Positions 17,624 to 26,208 of a stretch of 64,000 nt of DNA are shown here, piece after piece. Position 1 is the stretch's first letter. Each line of letters begins with the position of its first letter. Source of the stretch: Methanocaldococcus sp. FS406-22 (GTDB lineage Archaea > AGJL01 > Methanococci > Methanococcales > Methanocaldococcaceae). The stretch covers positions 878,729 to 942,728 of the forward strand of contig NC_013887.1 in NCBI RefSeq assembly GCF_000025525.1, given 5' to 3'. The translations under genes and the position numbers were made by a program. The notes below the pieces were generated by a model. The model worked only from the letters and a program-made list of their open reading frames with translations, was not told the origin of the DNA and did no database searches.

Positions 17624-20095
17624 ATGGAAGACAATATTATTAAAGACATTGAAAAAGTTAAAAACATTGAGGGGTTTCCATTAGGAGATATTGAAGATAT
17701 CGTTGAGATATCAAACCCCCCAGAATTTACTCTTTACCCTAACCCTTACATTGAAGACTTTATAAAAGAGTTTGGAAAGTCTTATGATGCAGAAAATGAT
17801 GATTACCAAAAAACTCCTTATGTTTCAGATGTAAGTGAGGGGAAGAACGACCCAATTTATAATGCACATACTTATCATACAAAAGTTCCATATAAAGCAA
17901 TAATGAAGTTTATAAAGCATTATACTGAGCCTGGAGACATAGTTTTTGATGGATTTTGTGGTAGTGGGATGACTGGTGTTGCGGCATTGATGACTGGAAG
18001 ACATGCAATCTTAAATGACCTCTCTCCAGTTGCAACATTTATAGCATATAATTTCACGCATCCTGTAAATCCTAAGGAATTTAAAAAAATGGCAGAGCAA
18101 ATTTTAAAAGAAGTTGAAGAAGAATGTGGATGGATGTATAAGACAAAACATGATGATGGTAGGGAGGGAGTAATAAATTATGTTGTTTGGAGTGATGTTT
18201 TTAGATGTCCAAATTGTGGTGCAGAGTTGGTATTTTGGGATATTGCAGTAGATTTTGAAAAAAATAAAGTGAAAAAAGAATTTATCTGTCCAAGTTGTGA
18301 AATTAAATTGGATAAGAGGAAACTTGAAAGAGTTTTTGTGAAAAAGTATGATTCTGCTCTTGGAAAAGAAATAGAACAAGCAAAACAAGTGCCAGTTTTA
18401 ATAAATTATAAGGTTAGAGAAGGTAAAAAATGGAAAACTTATGAAAAAACCCCAGATGATGAAGATTTGAAGTTAATTGAAGAAATTGAAAAAAGAAATA
18501 TTCCATACTGGTATCCAACATATAGAATGCCAGAAGGATATAATACTGAACAACCTAAAAAATCGCACGGAGTAACTCACGTTCATCATTTTTACACAAA
18601 AAGAAATTTATGGTGTTTAGCATCATTTTATGATAAAATCAGAAAGATTGAGGATAAAAATTTAAAATATGCGTTGATATTTTGGTTTACTTCAGCATTA
18701 CTTAGGACTACCAAAATGTATAGGTGGAATCCTAAAAGACCAACAGGTTTTTTATCTGGAACATTATACATTCCTTCCATAGGTTATGAATTTAATATAA
18801 TATATATGATGAATTATAGAATAGACCGACTGTGTAAGTATTTGAATAGTTATCCAAAAATAAATAATAAAATATACATAACAACACAATCCTCAACAGA
18901 TTTAAGGAATATTCCAGACAATTCCATAGATTACATTTTTGTTGATCCACCATTCGGAGATAACCTAATGTACTCTGAATTAAACTTTATCTGGGAATCA
19001 TGGCTGAGAGTTTTTACAAATAATAAACCAGAGGCAATAATAAATGAAACACAAAATAAAGATGTTTATGAGTATAAGGAACTTATGTATCAATGTTTTA
19101 AAGAAATGTATAGAATATTAAAGCCAAATAGATGGATAACTATTGAATTCCATAATTCAAAAGCAAAAGTATGGAACGCAATCCAAGAAGCTTTATCTAA
19201 AGCAGGATTTATTATTGCAATGGTATCTACATTGGATAAAAAACAAAAAACATTCAAACAAATAACTGGAACTACATCAGTTGCTACAGATTTGATTATA
19301 AATGCTTACAAACCAAAAAAAGAATTTGAAGAAAGATTCTTAAAATCTAAAGGTAAAGGATTTGAAAAAGAATTTGTAGAAGAGCATTTACAACATTTAC
19401 CATTAGAACCAAATATAGAAAGAACTGATAAAGTCCTTTATTCAAGAATGTTAGCATATTATGTGCAACATGGTTATGAAATTACCATGGATTCAGAAGA
19501 ATTTTATGAAATGTTAAAAGAAAACTTCATAAATATAGATGGTTATTGGTATACTATTGAGCAGGCAGATAAATTAAGAAAAGAGCAGGAAAATAAATTG
19601 GGAGAATTATTAGCCAAAAAGAAACAATTAACATTATTCATTACAAATGAAGAAGATGCTCTTCTTTGGTTATGGAATTTCTTAAAAGAGCCAAAAACTT
19701 ACAGTGAAATTTATACAAACTATACAAAGTTCTTAGGAAACACTGAGGAAGACATTCCAGAATTGGAAGAACTTCTAAGACAAAACTTTATAGAGGAAAA
19801 TGGAAAGTGGAGGAGACCTACCGAAGAAGAGAAAAAATCTCTCGAAAAGAAAAAGAGAGACAAACTACTTAGAGAATTTAACAAATTACTTGAAGATATT
19901 AAAGCAGGAAAGATTAAAGCTAAAATTAAAAATGTCAAAAAGAGTGTTATTGTCGAAGGATTTAAAGAATTATACAAGAAAAAGTGTTATGAAGACATTA
20001 TTTTGGTAGCTGAGAAATTACCAACAAAACTTGTTGAAGAAGATGAAGATATTTCAATGTTTGTAGATATAGCATACTCAAAATTAGAGGACTGA
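17624..20095 (+). CDS. DNA methyltransferase of BREX-like system (PglX/PglXI type) with internal zinc ribbon
   Basis: An 823-residue methyltransferase. The AdoMet-binding motif is VFDGFCGSGMTGVAALMTGR near residue 108 and the catalytic motif IV is FVDPPFGDNLMYSEL near residue 440, so the AdoMet motif comes first. Between them are two CxxC pairs, FRCPNCGAEL and FICPSCEIKL, forming a zinc ribbon that probably belongs to the target-recognition part. The layout recalls COG1743/DUF1156-type methylases, used as PglXI in type 3 BREX. The start is ATG 17624 (MEDNIIKDIEKV) behind GAGGTG. In BREX the methylase marks host DNA. DPPF rather than NPPY leaves open whether adenine N6 or cytosine N4 is methylated. 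Confidence 0.8.
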   Translation: MEDNIIKDIEKVKNIEGFPLGDIEDIVEISNPPEFTLYPNPYIEDFIKEFGKSYDAENDDYQKTPYVSDVSEGKNDPIYNAHTYHTKVPYKAIMKFIKHYTEPGDIVFDGFCGSGMTGVAALMTGRHAILNDLSPVATFIAYNFTHPVNPKEFKKMAEQILKEVEEECGWMYKTKHDDGREGVINYVVWSDVFRCPNCGAELVFWDIAVDFEKNKVKKEFICPSCEIKLDKRKLERVFVKKYDSALGKEIEQAKQVPVLINYKVREGKKWKTYEKTPDDEDLKLIEEIEKRNIPYWYPTYRMPEGYNTEQPKKSHGVTHVHHFYTKRNLWCLASFYDKIRKIEDKNLKYALIFWFTSALLRTTKMYRWNPKRPTGFLSGTLYIPSIGYEFNIIYMMNYRIDRLCKYLNSYPKINNKIYITTQSSTDLRNIPDNSIDYIFVDPPFGDNLMYSELNFIWESWLRVFTNNKPEAIINETQNKDVYEYKELMYQCFKEMYRILKPNRWITIEFHNSKAKVWNAIQEALSKAGFIIAMVSTLDKKQKTFKQITGTTSVATDLIINAYKPKKEFEERFLKSKGKGFEKEFVEEHLQHLPLEPNIERTDKVLYSRMLAYYVQHGYEITMDSEEFYEMLKENFINIDGYWYTIEQADKLRKEQENKLGELLAKKKQLTLFITNEEDALLWLWNFLKEPKTYSEIYTNYTKFLGNTEEDIPELEELLRQNFIEENGKWRRPTEEEKKSLEKKKRDKLLREFNKLLEDIKAGKIKAKIKNVKKSVIVEGFKELYKKKCYEDIILVAEKLPTKLVEEDEDISMFVDIAYSKLED

Positions 20096-20099
20096 AAAT

Positions 20100-21455
20100 A
20101 TGAGGCTATATTTATGGGTTAAGGATAGGTTAGACCCTGGAAGACCAAATTTAATCCTTGACCCTGATTTTTCTGTATCTTATGATATAATTGATAAACT
20201 AAAAAATGAAGGATACATTATTGAAGATCTTAGAGACAAACCAATACAACAACAAAAAAAGAGGATTATTGAAATTTATTCCAAACATTCTAAATTTAGT
20301 GGAATAATATTAATCTCAAGTGTCAAAGAATCAAAAATCTATTCAATAATCAAAAATTCTGGAAGAATAAACACACTATCTAATTTCCCTACATCCACAA
20401 AAATAAACTTAAATGAAATTCATTCCTATATTGATAAAATTTCTTCAGACATAAATTCAGTATTTAGATGGATTAAGTTAGCAAAAACTATAGGAAATTT
20501 AAAATACCAAGCTAAAGATATTGAAAGTCGTAAATCTATAAACCTCTTTTTAGAAAGAGTTGTAGATCCTAAATTCTTTGATTTTGTTTTTAATTCATAT
20601 AACAAACTTTTTACTTACGGTTCAAAATTTTTAACTATAAATAAAGCTATAGATTACATAATCTCATTAGTGAAAAATAATAGTACAGAAAAAGTGCTTT
20701 TGGTTGTAATTGATTGTATGGCATGGGATGATTATTTTTCCATAAAAGACTTCTTTGAAAAAACATGTGATAGAGCCATTTTTGCCATGATTCCTACACT
20801 AACGTTTTATTCCCGTATATCACTTTGTTCTGGATTAATTCCAAGAAATTTTGACAATTTAACAATTAATGATGAAAAAAAGTTATTTTATCAGAAAATC
20901 AGTAATGAACTTGGAAAAGAATTAGGAATTTACATAAAGAACAATATAGAAGAGTTAAAAAATGCAATTTCTCAAGATAATCACAAAATGATATGTTTTA
21001 TATATAGCAAATTTGATGAAGTTATACATTCAGAAGATGTAAACAAAAACCATGCCTATCATAAACTCCAAGAACTCTTTAAAAGAGACCTATATGACAT
21101 TATAAAAACTGCTAAAGATTTGGGATGGAGAGTATTCATAACTTCTGACCATGGGAATATTGAAACGTTTGAAAAAGGATTCCATCTTCCTAAATATTTA
21201 GATTATGAAGGTAAACGATGTGGACGTGTGGATGATTTAAATCTAATAGATGAAAGCATTAAAAATCAACTTATAATAGTGGAAGGAAAAAAATTCAGAC
21301 ATTTAAATAACAATGATATTTTTATTTTCCCTAAAAAAAGAATACCCCTCTCAAAAGAGTCATATTCTATTACACATGGTGGTATTACAATAGAAGAGCT
21401 GATTATTCCATTTGTAGAGGTTTTAGAGGTGAAGAAAATTGTTAATAGGTCTTGA
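20100..21455 (+). CDS. pglZ: PglZ-domain protein (alkaline-phosphatase fold), 451 aa
   Basis: The PglZ metal-site motifs are all visible: LLVVIDCMAWDDYFS near residue 203, MIPTLTFYSRISLCSG near 233, FITSDHGNIETF near 348, and SITHGGITIEELIIPFVEV at the C-terminus (about 425). PglZ is the signature protein of BREX and Pgl systems and is essential for exclusion. At 451 residues it is shorter than the roughly 650-900 usual for BREX PglZ; the N-terminal portion before the metal site is about 200 residues. It starts five bases after the methyltransferase stop and overlaps the last gene by 17 bases. Confidence 0.85.
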   Translation: MRLYLWVKDRLDPGRPNLILDPDFSVSYDIIDKLKNEGYIIEDLRDKPIQQQKKRIIEIYSKHSKFSGIILISSVKESKIYSIIKNSGRINTLSNFPTSTKINLNEIHSYIDKISSDINSVFRWIKLAKTIGNLKYQAKDIESRKSINLFLERVVDPKFFDFVFNSYNKLFTYGSKFLTINKAIDYIISLVKNNSTEKVLLVVIDCMAWDDYFSIKDFFEKTCDRAIFAMIPTLTFYSRISLCSGLIPRNFDNLTINDEKKLFYQKISNELGKELGIYIKNNIEELKNAISQDNHKMICFIYSKFDEVIHSEDVNKNHAYHKLQELFKRDLYDIIKTAKDLGWRVFITSDHGNIETFEKGFHLPKYLDYEGKRCGRVDDLNLIDESIKNQLIIVEGKKFRHLNNNDIFIFPKKRIPLSKESYSITHGGITIEELIIPFVEVLEVKKIVNRS

Positions 21456-22170
21456 AATGCCAATAAAAGCTCGATGGGTGTATGACTTATTGAACATATT
21501 AGAACCTGGAGATAAAAATGATGAAATAAATAGAAAAATAGATCAAATACTTTTTGAAATTGCTGGAAAAGAAAGTAGAAGAAAAATTAAAACAATATTA
21601 CTTAGATATTTTGTTGAGACTAAAAAAATTGATGCAAGGACAATTGAAGTTCAAAGTTCTCCATTACTATACTATTCAAAAAATTATGATTTCCAAATCA
21701 TGAAACCTCTATATTTAGAAGTTTTATTAATAAGAAGTAACTCAATTAGAATCATATTAAACTCAATACTAAAAAAATATGAAAATATAAACTTCAAACG
21801 AAAGGATGTTATGGAGATTGTTAGCACAAAATTTGGACAAAGAAGATCAACAGAAAAATTTGTGGATAATTTTCTTAAAGTCATGGTTGAATTTGATATA
21901 TTTTCAAAAATTGATACTGGCGTATATGCAATAAAACCAAAAATTAAACTAAATGAAAAACAAAAGGTATTATTTATACTGTTATATTCATACTATACAA
22001 AAACATCTACAATTGAATTACAAACATTTGATTTAATACAAGAATTTAATGTATTTGATTTAGATTTTGATGAAATCTTACAAAAATATAATGGAAAATT
22101 ATGGCAGTTAAGTTATAGAGCAGGCGGATATTTAGTATATATCACGCAAAAATTTGATATTATTATATAA
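21439..22170 (+). CDS. BrxA-like (DUF1819-type) protein, last gene of defence operon
   Basis: A 243-residue protein. GAGGTGA at 21426-21432 places the start at TTG 21439, inside pglZ; ATG 21457 is the alternative. The central LYLEVLLIRSNSIRIILNSI, followed by RSTEKFVDNFLKVMVEFDIF, is a winged-helix-like pattern. The end, FDEILQKYNGKLWQLSYRAG, recalls the tail of BrxA, a DNA-binding BREX protein. In type 3 BREX brxA follows pglZ, as here. Detection by eye is weak; gene order supports it. Confidence 0.5.
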   Translation: MLIGLEMPIKARWVYDLLNILEPGDKNDEINRKIDQILFEIAGKESRRKIKTILLRYFVETKKIDARTIEVQSSPLLYYSKNYDFQIMKPLYLEVLLIRSNSIRIILNSILKKYENINFKRKDVMEIVSTKFGQRRSTEKFVDNFLKVMVEFDIFSKIDTGVYAIKPKIKLNEKQKVLFILLYSYYTKTSTIELQTFDLIQEFNVFDLDFDEILQKYNGKLWQLSYRAGGYLVYITQKFDIII

Positions 22171-22226
22171 AGCAAAATTTAAGGTATTGGCTATAAAGTC
22201 GATTTTTATAAAGTTTACAAAGATAT

Positions 22227-22385
22227 TTAATCATATTCTTCCTCCCTCAGTTCTTTTAAGTATGTTGAAGACTCTTTTCCTAAAGGGATTAAATCTTTAT
22301 ATTTTCCAACCATTTTCTTAGAACATCTTTTTTTTATCTTAATTGTATCCATTAAATGGGTTAGTTCTTTAATATTTACTATCAT
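22227..22385 (-). CDS. Orphan VapB-like antitoxin, 52 aa
   Basis: Minus strand: MIVNIKELTHLMDTIKIKKR ... STYLKELREEEYD, stop at 22227. The N-terminal strand-helix and the C-terminal tail STYLKELREEEYD resemble archaeal VapB antitoxins, whose tails often read like S-T-x-x-L-R-E-L-R-E-E. The GGTGAAAG just before the ATG is a good ribosome site, inside the 3' end of the upstream methyltransferase gene. No PIN-domain gene lies beside it. It is four bases downstream of the 22390 gene on the same strand, so it is likely co-transcribed, and it borders the BREX-like operon. Confidence 0.6.
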   Translation of the reverse strand: MIVNIKELTHLMDTIKIKKRCSKKMVGKYKDLIPLGKESSTYLKELREEEYD

Positions 22386-22389
22386 TCTT

Positions 22390-23169
22390 TCACCACGTTT
22401 TTACTTTTATACTCTCTAAATCTCCTCCTCTTCTGTATGATAAGTTTATTTTAACATTTCCTTTATCTACCTTTTTATTTAATGGAATTACCAATGGAGG
22501 GTTTAACATTGGTGTTTGTCCTGCTACATGTTTGTCATCTAATATTGTGTATGTCCTTAGCTTTATTCCTAAGTTTTCACAACTTTTTTCAAGCTCTAAC
22601 TCTATATTATAGCTTACTTCAATAGGATTTATCTTATAGAAATTAACTTCCTCATAAATAACCTCTTCAGAAACTTCCTCTGATTTAATATCTTCATCAT
22701 AATAGATATGGTTCATTTTTGCCTCTACAAGTTGTATAGTTGATATTGCTTTAGCTGGAATAATTTTAGCATCTTCTTTTAAAAAATCTCTCTCTATTAT
22801 TGAATTCATAACCTTAACTTGCGGTTCAGTAATTAAAGCAGTGTCTAAAAGCTCGGCTATAATTACATCAGCTTTCTCTTTAAAGTTGTAAGTTGAGGCA
22901 TCTCCCTCAATAATTTCAATATTACTGAATCCATTAACTTTTATGTTTTCCTTTGCGTAATCATAGGTGAATGGGTCTAACTCAATAGCATAAACTTTTT
23001 TTGCTTTCTTTGCAGCAATCATTGCTAAAATTCCACTGCCCGTTCCTAAATCAAAGACAACATCATCTTTATCTACAACTCTCTCTATAGCGTTTTTAAA
23101 GATTGCTAATCTTTCATAATCTGTTAGTAAAGAGTAATGCCATTGTGGGACTTTTAATTTTACTTTCAT
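22390..23169 (-). CDS. Class I SAM-dependent methyltransferase (PRMT-like), 259 aa
   Basis: The AdoMet motif is DDVVFDLGTGSGILAMIAAK, followed by the acidic strand VYAIELDPFTYDYAKENI and IEIIEGDAS. The double-E region VIIAELLDTALITE is like protein arginine methyltransferases and their archaeal relatives. The C-terminal beta-rich half fits a PRMT-like barrel. The start is ATG 23169 (MKVKLKVPQWHYS), behind GGAGATGA; ATG 23175 is also in frame. Substrate unknown. It corresponds to MJ1452 by memory and marks the right border of the island. Confidence 0.75.
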   Translation of the reverse strand: MKVKLKVPQWHYSLLTDYERLAIFKNAIERVVDKDDVVFDLGTGSGILAMIAAKKAKKVYAIELDPFTYDYAKENIKVNGFSNIEIIEGDASTYNFKEKADVIIAELLDTALITEPQVKVMNSIIERDFLKEDAKIIPAKAISTIQLVEAKMNHIYYDEDIKSEEVSEEVIYEEVNFYKINPIEVSYNIELELEKSCENLGIKLRTYTILDDKHVAGQTPMLNPPLVIPLNKKVDKGNVKINLSYRRGGDLESIKVKTW

Positions 23170-23561
23170 GTTCATCTCCTTCAGGTTTTATGTATTCAAT
23201 TTAAACTTTAATGTTAATTTTACCTCTACGAAAGTTATATATTAATATAAATAAAAAATTTAATAGATTGAAGAGTGCGTAACCTATATACACTAATTTT
23301 CCATATTTTTCAAAAATAAAAAAATATATATAGAAGGTATGCTAACAATATTATTACGTGGGGGCATTAGAATGTCTATTTTTAATTTGAATGTTCAATA
23401 TTAGAGATATTTTATATAATGATGGGGGAGGGGTTTTACGTCCTGACATTCATATAACATTTTACAGATATGATTTAAAGAACAAAGAGTAATAATTTTT
23501 AGTATAAGCATCAATATTTCATTTAAAATGTTATTTTGTGGAAATCCTATATATTTGGCAT
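23170..23561. other. 390-bp intergenic region without a convincing gene
   Basis: A TATA-like AAAAATATATATAG at about 23322-23335 is followed by GTGGGGG and an ATG at 23371 that opens only nine codons. A GC-rich spot GATGGGGGAGGGG lies at 23419-23433. Several short frames exist on both strands but none has a ribosome site and length together. The plus-strand promoter with a nine-codon frame could be the remains of a lost gene. Confidence 0.4.
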
Positions 23562-25016
23562 TTAATCCCTTATCATTCCCCTTTCTTTTTGCCATTTCCT
23601 TCTTAGACCTAATATACATCCTCCGCCCCTAACACCTCCAATAGGCACTTGCGGGGTTCCTAAACAGTTCATACACCTTGCCATAACTGAAGCTCCTAAG
23701 GCTAATCCATCTTCAACAAACACAACATTCTCCTCAACCTTATCCCAAATCTCCAAGGTTTTGAGCTTTTCAATAATCAACTCCGGCTTTTTTCCAGTAA
23801 TTCCTGCTCTTCCAGTAATTCCAATAGCCGATTTTTCATTGATTAATCCTTTTTTATAAGCTAACTCCACCAATCTTCTAACGACTTCACTCATAACATA
23901 ATCCAAACAACACATTAACGTTGGAATATCACTTTTTTCAACTAACTCTCTTCCCAACTCTTCCAATTTTACCAAATCACTACCATTTTTACCAACATCG
24001 CATCCAATTAAGGTAGTCCCTGCCTTTTCAGCAGATTTTGGATCTACTGGAACAGTTCCGAATCTATCAACATCCTTTGGAACCTCCTTAATTATAATAT
24101 ACTTATGCATCTCTTCAGCATACTCCTTAGCCAACTCTTCCTTTGGCTTTCCTTTTATATTTGCTAAATCTAAAGCTGCTCCTGTTTTTTCATCTATTTT
24201 TCCAGAACCTCTTGCAATTGCATCAGCTATAGCACCAGCTAAACCGCATAAATTACCAATAACCTTTGCATAGGGTAGAGTGTCATTTGTAATCCTACCA
24301 GCTAATGTAGTTCCAAAGTCAATACTCATACATGGGTTTCTGAAATCTACATCTGTCCATTTGCTCCCCACTTTAATTCCAGCAGTAACAAGCTCCCCTT
24401 CCATTTCGTTGGCAACAACCTCCTTTCCTGTAGGAGGGAGAACTCCAGTAACTGCCCCATCAAAGATAATCTTATCTAAGAAGGAGTATTTATCAAATGG
24501 TTTTGGTATTTGCTCTTTGGTCATTGCTGGTGTCATCTTTGCTGGAGGAACGCCAGCTTTCATACATCCTTGAGCTAAGGCAATAATCATCTCTCCAACC
24601 TCTTCTGGAGAAGCAAAACCAGCAGTAACTCCAGTACTTCTAACAACAAAGTGTAAGTCATCAACAGTTAGCCCAGCTTTCTTTAAGCTTTCCAACAAAA
24701 CCTCCTTGACCATATCTGCTACAGCATCTCTTGTTAGTTGAACTCCCCATAATGTCTCTCCAAAGACCTCCTCTCCTTTTTTTGGAGGTCTAACATCTCT
24801 CGTCATTTTCACATATTTGCTAACAATGTATGTTTTACCGGTATCCATATTTGTCGCTGTTATAATGGATTTTGTTGTTGTATTTCCCAACTCAACTGAT
24901 GCAACTATATAGTAAGGATTTCTCTTAAGCTCAATCAAATCAACACTCTGAGATTTTGCATACGCAATTTTTGGCTTCTTTTTAAATATACCAGAGATGA
25001 TATCAAAGACTCCCAT
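23562..25016 (-). CDS. Methanogenesis marker protein 14 (DUF2114)
   Basis: A 484-residue protein found in nearly all methanogens, thought to have an ASKHA (actin/hexokinase-like) fold. Signatures are YIVASVELGNTTTKSIITAT near residue 35, VKMTRDVRPPKKGEEVFGET, CMSIDFGTTLAGRITND, TLIGCDVGKNGSDL and the glycine-rich C-terminus VPIGGVRGGGCILG. The two DFGTT/ELGNTT phosphate-binding loops support an ATP-binding fold. Its specific task is not known. Upstream on the same strand, 54 bases away, is an FAD oxidoreductase gene, then Fae-Hps and PyrK, probably one transcription unit. Confidence 0.88.
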   Translation of the reverse strand: MGVFDIISGIFKKKPKIAYAKSQSVDLIELKRNPYYIVASVELGNTTTKSIITATNMDTGKTYIVSKYVKMTRDVRPPKKGEEVFGETLWGVQLTRDAVADMVKEVLLESLKKAGLTVDDLHFVVRSTGVTAGFASPEEVGEMIIALAQGCMKAGVPPAKMTPAMTKEQIPKPFDKYSFLDKIIFDGAVTGVLPPTGKEVVANEMEGELVTAGIKVGSKWTDVDFRNPCMSIDFGTTLAGRITNDTLPYAKVIGNLCGLAGAIADAIARGSGKIDEKTGAALDLANIKGKPKEELAKEYAEEMHKYIIIKEVPKDVDRFGTVPVDPKSAEKAGTTLIGCDVGKNGSDLVKLEELGRELVEKSDIPTLMCCLDYVMSEVVRRLVELAYKKGLINEKSAIGITGRAGITGKKPELIIEKLKTLEIWDKVEENVVFVEDGLALGASVMARCMNCLGTPQVPIGGVRGGGCILGLRRKWQKERGMIRD

Positions 25017-25070
25017 ACTATCCCCACCCTAAAATAAATTGCAATAATATTTATCTCTGTTAATTGTAGT

Positions 25071-26186
25071 TTATAAAACCTCCCTCACAAATTTCTTAGC
25101 TAATGCTATAATTGAAACTATTGGCGGAACTCCTAACGCCTCTTTAAATATAGAGGCATCGCACACATAAAGCCCCTCTTTAACCTCAAACTCTTTAACT
25201 ACCAAACTTAAACTTCCTCCTGGATGAGAACCTCTTGGTATGGTAGTGTATATATCATCAACACCCAACTTGTATAAATACTTTGATGCCTTGGCTATAC
25301 CCCTTGCAAGGGTTTTAAAATCTTCCTTGGTTATTTCCTTTTTAACATCGTTATCTAAAACTACCCCATTATTTTCATCTTTAATCTTTATCATAATCCC
25401 TACAATATCTTTCTCTCTCACATCCTTATAATCCTTTTTTATCTCATCAAATAGGAGTTTTGAGTAATGAGTAGCTAAAATAAAGTTTTTATACCTCTTA
25501 TAAACAAGCATTGATATGTCTTTGTTTAAATAGCTATCTTCTAAAATTCCACCAACAGTTACAAATGTATCTATGAAAAGATTTTTCCCAATGTTTTCAT
25601 CGTCAATTAGCTTTTTTAAGATTCTTGGGCTATTTATTCCACCAGCAGAGATTATAAGATTTTTAGCTTTAATCTTTCTGCCTTTATCATCTAAGATTTC
25701 ATAATAGCTGTTATAGTTTATTGCTTTTATGTTAAATTCAGTAATTATATCTGCTTTTGACTGTTTTAGATAATTTAAAGGTGTCCATTTTGCCTTGCAT
25801 AGCTTTCTTGCACACTCTCCACACTTATCACATTTGTTAAAGTCTATGAATTTCTCCATCTTTTTAAACCCTAATTCAATAAAAGCTTTATCAATATCAT
25901 TTAAGAAATCATCTTCTGGGACTTTGATGTTTAACTCCTCCCAAATTTCTTTATAAATATCTTTATCTATTTTGTAGCCTTTAATTTCTGTTTTTATGGC
26001 ATTTCCTAAGGAATAAACCTCACTCCCTCCTAATCCATAGACATAATTTATCTCTACATGCTTCCCTTCTGAGGCATAAGTTGGTTTTTTCCCTTTTTCT
26101 ATCACTGCTATTTTATATTTATCCCCTAACTCCTTAGCTAAGGTAGAGCCAGCAACTCCAGAGCCGATAATGGCAAAATCGTACAT
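25071..26186 (-). CDS. GMC-like FAD-dependent oxidoreductase, 371 aa
   Basis: The N-terminus MYDFAIIGSGVAGSTLAKEL is an FAD-binding Rossmann fold. A ferredoxin-like cysteine cluster CDKCGECARKLCKAKW lies about residues 115-130. The C-terminus has THYS, SHPGGSLSLVVK and DASIFKEALGVPPIVSIIAL, typical of glucose-methanol-choline oxidoreductases. The cysteine cluster suggests electron exchange with an iron-sulphur partner rather than oxygen. The start is ATG 26186 behind GTGAT; a GTG three codons upstream is less likely. Gene order places it between Fae-Hps and marker 14. Substrate unknown. Confidence 0.7.
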   Translation of the reverse strand: MYDFAIIGSGVAGSTLAKELGDKYKIAVIEKGKKPTYASEGKHVEINYVYGLGGSEVYSLGNAIKTEIKGYKIDKDIYKEIWEELNIKVPEDDFLNDIDKAFIELGFKKMEKFIDFNKCDKCGECARKLCKAKWTPLNYLKQSKADIITEFNIKAINYNSYYEILDDKGRKIKAKNLIISAGGINSPRILKKLIDDENIGKNLFIDTFVTVGGILEDSYLNKDISMLVYKRYKNFILATHYSKLLFDEIKKDYKDVREKDIVGIMIKIKDENNGVVLDNDVKKEITKEDFKTLARGIAKASKYLYKLGVDDIYTTIPRGSHPGGSLSLVVKEFEVKEGLYVCDASIFKEALGVPPIVSIIALAKKFVREVL

Positions 26187-26208
26187 ATCTATCACTAAAA
26201 ATTAAGTT

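Noticed and set aside
19800-20009. 69-residue frame inside the methyltransferase gene
   Set aside because: Lys-rich frame in a different phase of a real gene, with no ribosome site.
23401-23619. 72-residue minus-strand frame at the end of the marker 14 gene
   Set aside because: It overlaps the marker gene's 3' end out of frame, has no ribosome site and no family resemblance.
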